This document shows, in pieces, positions 1 to 12,200 of a stretch of 64,000 nucleotides of DNA (its first letter is position 1; the number at the start of each line of letters is the position of its first letter). The DNA comes from Sophora flavescens (lineage: Eukaryota > Streptophyta > Magnoliopsida > Fabales > Fabaceae): positions 3,309,501-3,373,500 of the forward strand of contig CM061062.1 of assembly GCA_030762895.1 (NCBI GenBank). The letters are read 5' to 3'. The notes under the pieces were generated by a model, which worked only from the letters and a program-made list of their open reading frames with translations, had not been told where the DNA came from and made no database searches. Made by a program: the position numbers and the translations under genes.

Positions 1-240
1 ATTCTGCCTACCTTCTGCATTAGTTACCCTGTTTCATTCTTCCCTTCAGAGAGAAATTTCTTGCATAAATATAATTTTTTGCAGCACTGTACTGATTCAT
101 TTTTAAATTTCTTCTTTTCTTAAATTTGTTAATTATTGAAATCATGATGAGTAGAGTGACAATGAATTTCAGTAACAGATGTACGTACCATATTTTCAGT
201 AATATTTGTTTATATAAATCTGATCCAGTTATACCCTGCA

Positions 241-1298
241 TTTGATAGAGAAGGTATTGTTGCCACTTGAGGAGCATATGGCACAATAGCACTTCATGTG
301 GAGAATAATGAAATTAAGGTGTGTACTTTTTTCAGTTTTTTAGTTACTCGAATTATCCACTAATAGCAGCTCAATTCTAAATGTATCTATATTTAAAATT
401 TAAGGGCAAAGAACATTGAGCTAAGCATGATATGTGTATTTTGCAACTTTTAGTAATCTACGTTGAGTTCTTTAGTTGAACTATATTCTATTTTGTCCAA
501 ATTGGCTTCATAAACCTGAATTATCATGTATAATATTGGTCAACGTTACTAGTAGATTGGAGCAGGCAATTTCCAATGTTTTTCTTAATATAATTATCCG
601 CCTTCTCAGTTTTTCCTTATATTTGTGGACTTGCATTGGACTCTAATCCAATGCATCTCAGTCCATCAAGAAAATAAGTTAAATTTGACCAAACTTTATT
701 GTTTGTTTATAATGTAGGATATTGATCCTGTAAACAAATTGCTGCGGAATGTGAAGGCCCGTGACAAGAAAGTAAATTCAGTGCAGTGGAGCCCTATGGT
801 AAAATTCTCGGACACTACTTCAATCGAATTTATCTTTCCATGCAAAAAGTGGGTGGAATAGTGGGTTTCATTGGTAAAATTAGATGATTGTGTCTTAGTT
901 AGTTTAACGAAGGATCTTCTTCAGTTGTAGATAATTTTTAAATTGACAAAAACATTGTAGAGAATTTGCATTGTTAAGACCTTTAGAGAATTAAGTTGGT
1001 TTGTATTTCTATTACATACCACTTATAAGAAGTTATGCATTTAAAGAATGACAAGTCGTTGGAGCAGTGTCTTTGCTTTCTCTGACTATCTATCCGAGTA
1101 GTAACAATATGACTTACAATTTTTCTATCTAACTCTCTTTAATAGGAGAAAGGGCTACTAGCTTCTTCCGATGATGACCATTCGATCAAACTGTGGAAGC
1201 TTGAAGAAGTCCATAGTAATAATCGAGAAGCAATATTTACAATTTTTTGTGTATCAAATGTTATTACTAACATCCATAAAATACAATTTAATGTATAA
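241..1298 (+). pseudogene. WD40-repeat protein gene fragment, broken
   Basis: Three exon-like pieces lie in order on the + strand. The first (about 241-321) is followed by a GT donor but has an in-frame TGA about nine codons in. The second, 718-798, has a TAG acceptor and GT donor and encodes 27 residues ending VNSVQWSPM. The third starts at 1146 after TAG and encodes EKGLLASSSDDHSIKLWKLEE, a canonical WD40 strand (SDD...IKLW). The reading frame then runs into a hairpin repeat and stops near 1298. Spacing and splice signals fit the inside of a WD40 propeller gene whose 5' part is left of the window. I do not recognise the exact family. The stop in the first piece and the repeat after the third suggest a pseudogene, but a 3' end with alternative splicing cannot be excluded. 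Confidence 0.5.
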
Positions 1299-1324
1299 AA
1301 ATATTGATGCTAGTAATAACATTT
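1256..1324. repeat. Short inverted repeat (hairpin)
   Basis: Arms 1256-1274 and 1306-1324 are 19 nt each and complementary with one mismatch, separated by a 31-nt AT-rich loop. It lies where the WD40 reading frame degenerates. It is probably a tiny MITE relic; a structured RNA is possible but unsupported. Confidence 0.55.
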
Positions 1325-1965
1325 AATATCACTATTTTTTTTTTTTTTGCTAGTCGCCATGTTTTTTATTACATTCCAACAGGTATCGTTGAACTCGTTT
1401 TGATTGGAGTAATGCTAGCATTACACTCTTCTTGACACGCCCTCTGTTATTGAGTGGATTTCACGTGGGACCATATGTTTTGGTGGGACTTACACTCTTA
1501 AAAGATAGATTATTTTTTACATAAAAAAAAGGATAGATTATTTTTATAAAAAAAAAAATAGGTCTCTATTAATTCATAGCTTATGGGCAGTGTTATTAAA
1601 ACTGGCAGGACCGATTCGACCGGAAACCAGGCACATGGCTGGTCCGATCACGGTATCAAACCGAATAAGCCTTTGAACCGCCTCTGACGTCATTAAACCG
1701 GCCAGAACCGGTAAGAACCGGCTGGTTCGATCACTGAACCGATCCCGATTGGACCCTCCTGCTCTGACGTGCCCACACATGTGTGCTAACGTAGCATCAA
1801 CTCAATGCAAATTCTAAAGAGGAAGAATCTAACCTTGATCTAGCATGCTGTACACAAGGGATTGTACCGTTGGGCCACTGATTTTGTTGATAACTTGTTG
1901 GCAAATATTTTTTAAATACATAACTTAACTATAAAATTTAGACATTTAATATATATTGGTTCATC

Positions 1966-4900
1966 TGTGACACCCTAACTTGGGTCATCACATGGTTACC
2001 CGTTAACTCATTGTGGAAAATAAAGCTTTAATTCGCTGGTTGCTTTCGGAAAATAATATTTTCTTAAGTTTTTATTATCTCTCAAAAAGGTGATTAAATT
2101 TTTTCCTTTTCCTTTCTTTTTCGACCAACCCAACCACAGCGTCAACATCATCAAATATGGATATATAAATATAACACACTTCTATACTGCATCATAATGG
2201 TTTATACAACCCAACCTTAAAAAGTATAGGTCCTTCAAAACAAAACATAAGATAATTAAAACCGTAAGTTGGTCGTAACTAACAGACACTATGAGAGTAG
2301 TAAATAGCATCAGCATACTCTGAACTAAATAGACTTCTTTTTGTAGAAATCATATCCCTTGGGTGGTTCCCCTGAACTCCACAATATACAACACAGCAAG
2401 GCAAACCCAAAACAATAATGCAAGGGTGAAACCAATATATGGATTTAACTCGATAACTACGTGTGCGACTCAAAGGAAAGGATATAAACATATATATTTC
2501 CATACAACATCAATTCTTAAATAAACAAGTAGTCATCACTGGGTCTCATACCCGATCATCATCATTTAAAATCATGCATGTACACTTCAATAATCGTCGT
2601 CTAACTTTTACCTAATCTCCGGAGACCCCAACACTGTGTACTAAATGAGTTGATCAAGCTCGATAGCCAGGTATATTAGGCACTTCGTGGCATTGAATAA
2701 TTTATTCATCAAAGTACTATACATACTTCGTAGCATGGAATACCTTATTCCCCAAGGCACCATACATAACTTCGTAGCACAAATACCATATCATTAAGGC
2801 ATCATACATAGGACGTGGCATGAATACCCTATCATTAACGCATCATACATAAAACGTGGGCACGTCTGCCAGTGAATGCATGTAAAACATTTTATTCTCG
2901 TCGTTTTCTTCGTGTATAATCTTTTCTTTGCCAAAGCTCAAAAGCTTACGACCAATGCAGTTCTCAATGTCTTAAAATATTTTAATATCAACACAAGACA
3001 CGTAGTCCGAGTGCTTAGTCACGAAAAACAATATTTGTTATTTACACCGAAATTAGGACACGAAGTCCATAGGCAGGACACACAATCCAAAACATCGTAA
3101 GAACACTAGTACCCCGACGTCTCGGTTACTAAGTTCAATATCATCGTATACATCGTTTGTGAAACATCACCGTTTACACCATTGGCAAAAACCTCAACTT
3201 CGGAAAAACATTTCAAATGAAAAATTCCTTTACAAAACCATCAGATACTAAAAAAAATTTCTGAAAACTTCATGTTCCAAAAATAGAGTCACTTGAGGCT
3301 CAAACTTAGTTTAAAACACGTACTGCCGTTTTAGAAACACTTGCCGTCGATACTTTTCCAAATTCTCGTCGTTAAACATTTTTAAAGTCATTTAAGCCAG
3401 ATCTTAGCTTTTTTCACTTAAATAATTTTCTAAAATCATAATTAAGTTATTTTCGAAGATTATTTTCATAAAATAACTTTTTATAATATTACGGAATTTC
3501 TTACGTAAAAATTAGCAGTACAATAATAATTTCACGGTTACACCCTCATTGTGACTCATAAATTGCTTTTACACTAATAAATCATTAAAATAATAATATT
3601 TTCGAAAAATTCTTATTTTTCTCAAATAACTATTTGGACAAAATATACTCCCATATCTCTCAGCTAAACATTGAATATTCTTCGTATATCTTCTTAAAGC
3701 TTTTACCTCGTTTAATTAATTGAGCACTGACCGCTGTCAGGCTTCTCAAACAACATCCAACAACATCATTATAATAATTAACCCAGGCAGATCATGCATC
3801 ACAATACTATAATATATTATTGCAGATAATTAATTAACAACAAATAATCAATTAAAAGCAGAAGATAAACACAGCTAAAGTACCATAACTAACAACCCCA
3901 AATAAACATACAGACCACAAACAGATAGCACATAGCCATCGGAAAAATCCCTCAGGCAATCCCCCTTACCTCTTGAAGAACTAAGTTTCTGATTTCCTTT
4001 CTCAAACGTATGTCAACTCCGGTGTCACGACTTACGTACGATCAACACACTTTTTCCTTCAACAAAACACAATCATCCAAATTAAAACAAGCAAATAAAA
4101 TCACTCACTCCTCTATGATAGGTCACGGCCTAGAGAGGTTTTATGACTAAAAATTTATAAACTTGCTTAAGTCATTGGATTAATGACCTAAGTACTTAAG
4201 ACAATAGATTAGTGATTAAACAACAAAGTTTGAACCAAAAACTTCCAAACTCCTCAAGGTAGGATTTCGGCCATGATACTTTATAGAGCTAGGGATTTTT
4301 GTTTGATAAAACAACTTGGATTCAATAAGGACATATATTAGCAAGATGATAAACAAGATTACTTCCATGAAAACCAACAAAATCTTCCTAGTTCTCTAAG
4401 ACTCAAATTCGGTCAAGGCATGAAAATAGAGTAAGAAATTTTAGCTTGACATGAGCTCTTGGATTCATCATGTATACATACTAGAAAGGTGAGGTCTATG
4501 ATCACTTTCTAAAAAATTGAACAAAACTCCTCCACCCATTTTTCCCGGGTTCAGCCTCAACAAAATACATGGGGAGGAAAATTTTGTTTACAACAATATC
4601 TTGGATTATGATAATAGAGATGATAATAGGAACATAGAAATTGGTTTCACATTTTTAGGATTTTTTATGATTTTCTAGAGAATTTCAAAGTTTCCAGATC
4701 TAGGAATTTAAAGAAATGAACATGGATAAACAAGGCATTGAATCATGAAAATAATTGAAGAACATCACCATGATTGAGTAAGGAGAACAAGGTTTACCTC
4801 TTGAAGATCAAAAACAAGTAAACAATCAAGGACTCGCTTCACAAATTGCTTGTAGGAATGCTTATGACTTATGAGTTTTTGAAACCAAAATGAAATAGGA

Positions 4901-5527
4901 AGAAAATTAAGCGTGAGGGAGGGTATTTATAGAGGTGGGCTGCGCCAAAAAGAGGGACCAAGGAGCAAGGAATTTGTGTTTCGTAAGGATCAAAGTGCAA
5001 TTAAGTTATAAGGACCAAATTGCAAAATAGAAAAAGTTTAAGGACCTAAGTGCAATTTCCTTATAGTTGGTAATGATGATGCCATGTGTATCATAAATGC
5101 TTCACATGGGTGAGTCATCTTGGATGACTCAATGACATTATCCCTTAGCGGCTCTCGGAAATCCCATATTCAGCTCCGTTGATTCCCTCGATTCAATATG
5201 ACGTCCGGATAAAATATAATATTTCACTTTTTAGTGAAATATTTCAAAATAACCAAAATCGTAGGAAATTAAATAAAAACCTTATGTTTTTTGTTCACGA
5301 GTTAAAATTAAGTCTTCAAAGCAGTATAAATATACTGTCAGTGAAATTCACAGACCGGGTTTCACTTGACTTTTCAACCTAAATTTTAATTGTAGCTTTC
5401 TACAATCAAGTAGAGTATGAATAAGGTTCCGGTTTAATTAAAAGAATTTTCTAAGTGTCAGATAAATATATAAACGTATGTATATAAATTTCCGATATTA
5501 GAAAGTCCGAAAAATTGGGGTGTTACA
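1966..5527 (-). mobile_element. Solo LTR, 3.56 kb, gypsy-type (TGTAACACCCC family)
   Basis: On the - strand the sequence starts TGTAACACCCC and ends GGGTGTCACA, and it is flanked by a perfect 5-bp duplication TCATC (1961-1965 and 5528-5532). This is the hallmark of integrase-mediated LTR retrotransposon insertion. There is no internal domain, PBS or second LTR, so it is a solo LTR left by recombination. A TATA box (CTATAAATA on the - strand) lies near 4927-4935. It is related to the solo LTR at 45026-48824, sharing for example the GCTGGTTGCTTTCGGAAAA block near its 3' end. The clade is probably Tekay/Del-like by its termini, which is an inference. ORFs inside are spurious. Confidence 0.85.
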
Positions 5528-5871
5528 TCATCCGGTTCGACCAGTGACTCACTGGTTCGACCATTGACCCATTGACAAGTGCTATTTAATTATTTTTTAT
5601 TTATTTTTATGAACTATATTTATATTATAATGATACAATGATATATTGATTTCTGATACTGATAATATTCAAATAATATATTGATACTGATTTGAACTGA
5701 TATAATACTGATAATATAGTATACTCAATATTACTCTCCATAATATTAAGTTGTTTTTTAGTTAGAGATGTTTTCTACTGAATCTGAACCACAATATGAA
5801 CATGTTAAATTATGTTGGTCTATGTATGAATATTTTTTAAAAAATTAATGTATATCGAGTCAACTGCCAAG

Positions 5872-5873
<2 letters not shown>

Positions 5874-5924
<51 letters not shown>
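5874..5924. repeat. (TA)n microsatellite
   Basis: About 25 uninterrupted TA dinucleotides, inside the right part of the TIR element upstream of the RCC1 gene. Likely polymorphic in length. Confidence 0.95.
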
Positions 5925-5926
<2 letters not shown>

Positions 5927-6130
5927 TCAATCATAATAATTTATGATAATGATTTTGAATTTAGAATATGAAGATGTTAAATTATGTTGTCATATATATC
6001 AATATTTTAAAACATTTTAATATATATCGGTTCAAACTGAGTCAATCAGTAACCCTTAATTGGATTGAACCAATGACTCGTTAATCCAGGGTTTTCATCG
6101 AGTCGACCAGTTCGGTTTTAATGACATTGC

Positions 6131-6250
6131 TTTGGAGCGGGTTTTTGACTGTGATCGATAATCAGGTGGTAGCAAGTGTCACACTCAGTTTAGTCTCCAG
6201 TCACCACTCAGCTTCAAGTCCTTAAACCCGAAGCAGTTCTACTCTCTCTC
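6131..6250 (+). promoter_or_regulatory. Residual 5' flank / 5' UTR of the RCC1 gene
   Basis: These 120 bp lie between the TIR element and the start codon. They are CT-rich near the ATG (ACTCTCTCTC), as in many plant 5' UTRs. I see no TATA box within the 120 bp. The original upstream promoter, if longer, now lies 4.5 kb further away, beyond the inserted elements. Confidence 0.4.
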
Positions 6251-9200
6251 ATGGATTCCAATTCCACAATCATTGCTTGGTCTCTTATATCCTTTTCTTC
6301 CTTCTTCTCACTCTCACTTCTCTGTTTCTGTGTTTTCTTATACTCACTCACCAATCCCTTAATTGGTGTTTTTTATTTCAGGGGCTCTGGTGAAGATGGG
6401 CAACTTGGCATCGGTACCAACGAAGAGAAAGAATGGGTTTGCGTCGTCAAATCTCTCCACTCCCAACGTGTCCGTTCAGTCGTCGCTGGCAGTAGAAACT
6501 CCCTCGCTATTTGCGATGATGGCAAGGTGCACACTTTCACTCTCCTTTTTCACTTGCCATTATTTATTTATTTATGGGAATTTCTCTTTTTTTGTTTTAT
6601 TTATTTATTTATTTATGTAACTTTTGGGGGTTGTAATTTGGTGTAGTTGTTCACATGGGGTTGGAACCAAAGGGGAACACTTGGACACCCACCTGAAACC
6701 AAGACTGAAAACATTCCTAGCCAGGTTAAGGCGCTTGCCAATGTTAAAATTGTTCAGGTATGTATTTTCTTCTTCATTGTCATACTCATATCCATAGCCA
6801 CTCTCTCTGCTTGCGAGAGGGTAAGGCTGCGTACAGTTATGTTATTTGAACAACCAAATTGGGATAACTTTGAGACAACTTTCGACAATGATTAATGACA
6901 CTCAAAGTTGTGGTTAACGCAGTTTAGTGAATGGTTAATGGGTTACCTATCTCAGTTCAACACACCATTAACCACATTTTTGAACGTCATTAACTGTTGT
7001 CATCGAGAGATGAGTAACTCATTGACCATCCACTGAGTTGCATTAACCACAATTTTGAACGTCATTACCCGTTATCACCGAGATGAGTAACTCATTAACT
7101 ATCCATTGAGCTCTATTAACCAACCGCTAAGGTGCATTAATCAAGCTGTTGTACATCATTAACCAAGTTATCAGTTAACGAGTTACCTATCTATTACATA
7201 TGTATCCATTAACCAAGTTCAACACATCATTAGCCATAATTTTGAATGTGATTAACCGTCATCGAAAAATTGTCCCAAAGTTGTCCCATTTTGGTTGTAG
7301 AAATATCATTTCTGCTCACGTTATTTTAAGAGCTATGATATTTGAACGCTCATAATATGACACTCAAATGACATCTCACTCACATATGCATATGGTACAT
7401 AGAGCATATGATAGTGTCCAACCCTACTCACATAAAAATATGGTGTCCCACACAGTTAAACCTGGGGGTACAAAAAACATTGTTGTTATTTAATATCTTG
7501 AACTCATATTAGTGTTTTGTTGACGACTTGGTTTTATTTTTGGTATTGTTAGGCAGCTATTGGTGGGTGGCACTGTTTGGCTGTTGATGATCAGGGCAGA
7601 GCCTATGCCTGGGGTATTTTCCACTATCATCTCTGCATTTATAGTTTTTGGTTTTCTAATAATTTTTTTTTTTTAGAAATTCTCATAGTGATGGAAAGAG
7701 GCAATGTGATTAGACAGTAAACATGATTAATTTTCTTCTCATTTTCCAGCTCAACTAATCATGCAGAGTGTGTCCAGATAGCATACCCTCGTTTCATTCT
7801 TTTTGCATCAAGTTTATTGTCTTGTCAACTCCTTAGTTGATGGCTTCTTATTTTAGACAAAAATGATTACATGCATAATTTAAAGAATGAGATAAGTGTG
7901 CTATAAATATTTTTTGGCTTTTGAAAAATCAGAAAGAGTATTGATGAACTTCTACTGATCTATATTAATACACTATTTGATGCATATACATGCATAATTT
8001 AAAGAATGAGATAAGTGTGCTATAAGTATGTTTTGGCTTTTGAAAATCAGAAAGAGTATTGATGAACTTCTACTGATCTATATTAATACACTATTTGATG
8101 CATATATTATCAGACCTATCTATTGGGAAAAGACTTTGCTGTTGTTGTATATATAGTCATACTGCTAAGAGCAAATATAATTGGTGTCAGGTGGAAACGA
8201 ATATGGACAGTGTGGTGAAGAACCTGAGCGCAAGGATGACACCGGTAGACCTTTGAGGAGAGATATAGTGATCCCTCAACGTTGTGCTCCTAAGCTGCTT
8301 GTTCGCCAGGTAAGTTAGTATGCTAATGCCATGCAGCGATGGAACCAAAACTGATTTGCCTTTGTTTTGTTTTTTTTATGAGCCAATCATTAGTGATGTA
8401 CATTTTTTTAATTGATCATAATTTTTTATTTTGCTTTAATTCCTATTTAAATCTAGTAGAATACTACACTTGACATTGATTTTCATTTCTGACCACCATA
8501 GAGAACAAACTCTATATTTCTTAAGTAAAGATCGAGTTACAGCTTCTGATATGTTGCAAATGCGATTGATGCTTCTGAGATTTTTTGTGCTTATTGATCC
8601 ACGTAAGGCCCTGTGAGATATGATCAAACTTAAAATTGGGTTAAACCTAGTTAATCTTTTATGGTTGTATTTAATGAGATGTGCTCCATCCGTAGTGGTG
8701 CTTTATAGTCTATTACCTGGACTTCTTCCTGATGATGTGATGGGAAAAAATTCAATTTATAGTTCTAGAAAATTTTAGTTGCCATTTTGGTTTATTCTGT
8801 TTGTGGTGCATCTGTGTGGCATGTGATCGCAATTGATGTTAACCAGCCTAAACCTTGTGGACTGGCTCTATAACTTGAATTTGATTTTGTTGAGCCATTC
8901 TGCAATAAACTTAGTCCTACAGAGTTTGGGTTCGTGTAGGAAGTCCAGTATCTCTATCTTGGTGAACACATCATTTGTACATTCAATACTATGGCTTTGC
9001 TACGATTGCTGTTTGATATTTTTCTAATTGCTTGAGGTGCAGGTTGCTGCAGGTGGAACTCACTCAGTGGTACTTACACGTGAAGGGCATGTTTGGACAT
9101 GGGGTCAACCATGGCCTCCTGGTGACATGTAAAAATTAGTTAGGCTTTCGTGGAGCATATAAGTTGCTTTTCCACATTTAGGTAACTATGTATGCTAACT

Positions 9201-12200
9201 TCTAAATTTTTTCATTCATCTTATAGAAAACAGATTTCAGTCCCTGTTCGGGTACAAGGTCTTGATAATGTGAGGCTCATTGCAGTCGGGGCATTCCATA
9301 ATTTGGCTCTTCAAGAGGATGGAACTTTATGGGCATGGGGTAATAATGAATATGGACAACTCGGAACTGGAGATACTCAGCCAAGATCACAACCTATTCC
9401 TGTCCAAGGACTTTCTGGACTTACTCTGGTTTGTATCTCATTCTTCAAAATCATGTTAATTTACAGTTCCCAGTTCTCTTCGTTCTGTTGACAGAATATA
9501 ATATTTGCTGTGGTACAATCTGATGTTAATTTCGGCTTGAACCATGAATATGAAATTAAAGATGGTTTGTAGAATTCTGATCTCCTTTTTTGTAGCAACT
9601 GACTCAAAGGATGGATTCCTTCTAATGCCTTAGGCACAAGAAATTATAGTAATCTGATAGGCTCCGTCCTATAACTAAGGTGTACGGCAGGGGAAGAGGA
9701 ACAGCAGCAGGGGATTGGGGACCCATGTGGGACAGAGGGAAGAATCAGGCAGCAAGAATGGAATAAGAGGAGAGGAGAGAAGGTAAGAAAGAACTGAGTA
9801 GAGAAAATTGGAGAGAGAGACTTGGGCCTCTCGAATGCTCTGGAAGTACTTGTTTAAGTAGTAAATGCTAAACAGTACTTCTGTAGATAGGGTGGTGCCA
9901 TGGAAGGCCAGGACAGCCTGCTTCCACGGTCCAGCAATGTAAAGAGGATGGCAGACTAGCGGTGTTAAAACATGGTCTTGCCTTTGATGGGTGACCGCGC
10001 TGTCGCCACGCGCCAAAAAGAACGAGCGTTTACAAAATAATGTAGTATAGAGCGACAACTCGGATCGTCTCTCAAGGACTCTTTAGTTGTTGTTATTATT
10101 AACAGAAAAAGTTAGAAAAAGTCAGAATTGGGGGTTTTGGATTAAAAACTAAATTAAGAAGCAAAACAGAAAACAAAGCAAGAAAACAGAGCAGTTACCA
10201 AATAAGCTAAAGCGATTAACCTACTGCTTTTGGTTTCCCAACTATCATTGGTTCATGCGAATTCCTAGCCCTAAGCAGATTCTAATCCCCTCCCGGTTGT
10301 AGCAATAATTCACAAGCGGAACCACTACTACGGATATATGTCCCTATTCCCGAATTAAGCAAACGGGGTTAAGCACTTCGTGAACTAAGCGAACACGAAA
10401 CGTACACACGCGAATTAAGCAAACGCGATTATATATAGGAACATGATATCACCGAGATAAACCAACACAACACAATATACTCCTGAATTAAGCAAACAGA
10501 AATATAAAGCATGGCATTGAAAAGAGAAAAGGAAATGAAAACAGGAAATACAAGAACCTCAAGTATGGCTAGAAGCCAATTACGATGAGATTAATCAAGG
10601 AGACTAGCTCTCCATTACAAAAGGAAAACAAAACATAACTAGAAAGAAAACAAAAGACTAACTAAGACTAGCTCGTAAACTAGCCAAAATCGGCTAATTC
10701 GACCACCCCTTCATTTCTCGCCTAAGACTGCTTATATACACGTTTCTGGAATCCAGGTCCTCGCGAGGCGAAGCACTGCTCGCGAGGCGAATAACACGAA
10801 AGGTCTGCAACTCTTTGTCTTCTCGCGAGGCGAGCATTGCTTCGCGAGGCGAACGCTTCAAATTCCCAAACTGCAACGCCCGTGGCCTTCAACACGGGCA
10901 AGCCGTGATCGTCTCTGACTTTTCAGGGTTGGGTGACTCGCGAGGCGAGCTCTTCTTGGGCGAACCGGAGACTTTGCATTTTCTTGGAACAATCGGCTCG
11001 GGAGTCGCGAGGCGAGCAGTCTTCTCGCGGGGCGAGAAACTCCAGAATTATTCCTTTTTATTTACCTGAAAATAGAAAGTAAAAGTAAATACTTTATTCA
11101 CTCTAAATCAACTAAATTAACTTAAAAACAATTTACAGACTCAAAATACTACTTAAGGACAATCAAGTCTAATTTGGGTAAAATTGATATAAAATAAGCA
11201 CAAAGCCAAGGTCTTTACTAGTTATAAAACCAGTCAAACAGAGGCTCATCAAAATACCCCAAACTTAAACTTTGCTTGTCCCCAAGCAAACTACACTCAA
11301 AAACTTAAAAAGACTCAAGACCTGGCAAGCTCAAAAGATTCAATCAACTTTCCATAGATTTCAAGCAATTTTTCAAAACAATTTTTCTTTCAATGTTCCC
11401 CCCTTTTAAACAAAGTAATCCCCACAATCATTTATTCTAAACATTTGAGAAATTAATCATTCAGACAATCAGAAATCTAAGCAGGGGGTCTAAGTTACAT
11501 ACAAAAGGGAGATCACCAAATCCAAACAACTGCCTTCCTCACAAGGGAAATTTGTGTTCACTCAATCGCTCAGTTTTTTTTTTTTTTTTTGTCAGGTTAT
11601 CAACAATTCACTCAATTTCACTTTTCAGAAGCACTTCCCATAAATTTGATTTTCATCTCAAAATGGTTCCCACAGAAAATATGCAAGCAACATCAGAAGG
11701 TCTTTTATGGGTTGTAATGGGGCCTGGCTAAGGGTAGGATATACAAAAGAACTAGGCTGAAGACCCTAGGAACTAAGAGAGCATGAACATTATTTACACT
11801 TTGAAATTAAACTCAAGTTCCTTTTCTCATTTTTTTCTTTATGGGTGGCTACAACCTTTTTATTTCTTTTTGGCATTTTTGCACTTTTATATTTTTTTCT
11901 TCTTTTTTTTTTTTCTTTTTTTTTTTATATTTTTTTTTCACAATTTTTTTTTTTTTTTTCAATCCCAAACAACATATTACACCTTGCAGCCACCCCAAAC
12001 TTTAGTTTCTTGCACCCATTCTAAGATTACATGCTCTCCTAATCCTAAGATCGGGTTAACATGGTTTTCCAGATTTTTGGGCTTATAACATTAGGTTATC
12101 AAGAATTAACAGGCTAATAGGCTCAATGGGGCTAACTAGGGAACATGCATTAGGAATTGGTTATTTTAGGCCAAGTAGCTATTTACAAAGAAAATGCCTA

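Larger units (their letters stand above)
1587..6130. mobile_element. TIR DNA transposon (MITE-like), split by a solo LTR
   Basis: The left end (1587 onward, GCAGTGTTATTAAAACTGG) and the reverse complement of the right end (up to 6130, GCAATGTCATTAAAACCGA) are imperfect terminal inverted repeats. Both are followed by repeated GGTTCGACC/ACCGGTT motifs. Without the inserted LTR the element is about 980 bp and has no transposase ORF. I could not identify a clear target-site duplication, so the superfamily is left open. Its right end is about 120 bp upstream of the RCC1 start codon. Confidence 0.6.

Noticed and set aside
3940..5382. Short ORFs inside the 1966-5527 region as host genes
   Set aside because: They lie in a solo LTR with perfect target duplications, have no protein-like pattern and are not conserved in the related LTR at 45026-48824.
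9675..10058. 127-codon - strand ORF as a host or element gene
   Set aside because: It crosses the LTR border at 9992 and shows no recognisable domain.
10757..11040. CRISPR-like array (regularly spaced TCGCGAGGCGA repeats)
   Set aside because: Plant retrotransposon LTR context, spacing irregular, units only about 11 bp, and the same array in both LTRs.
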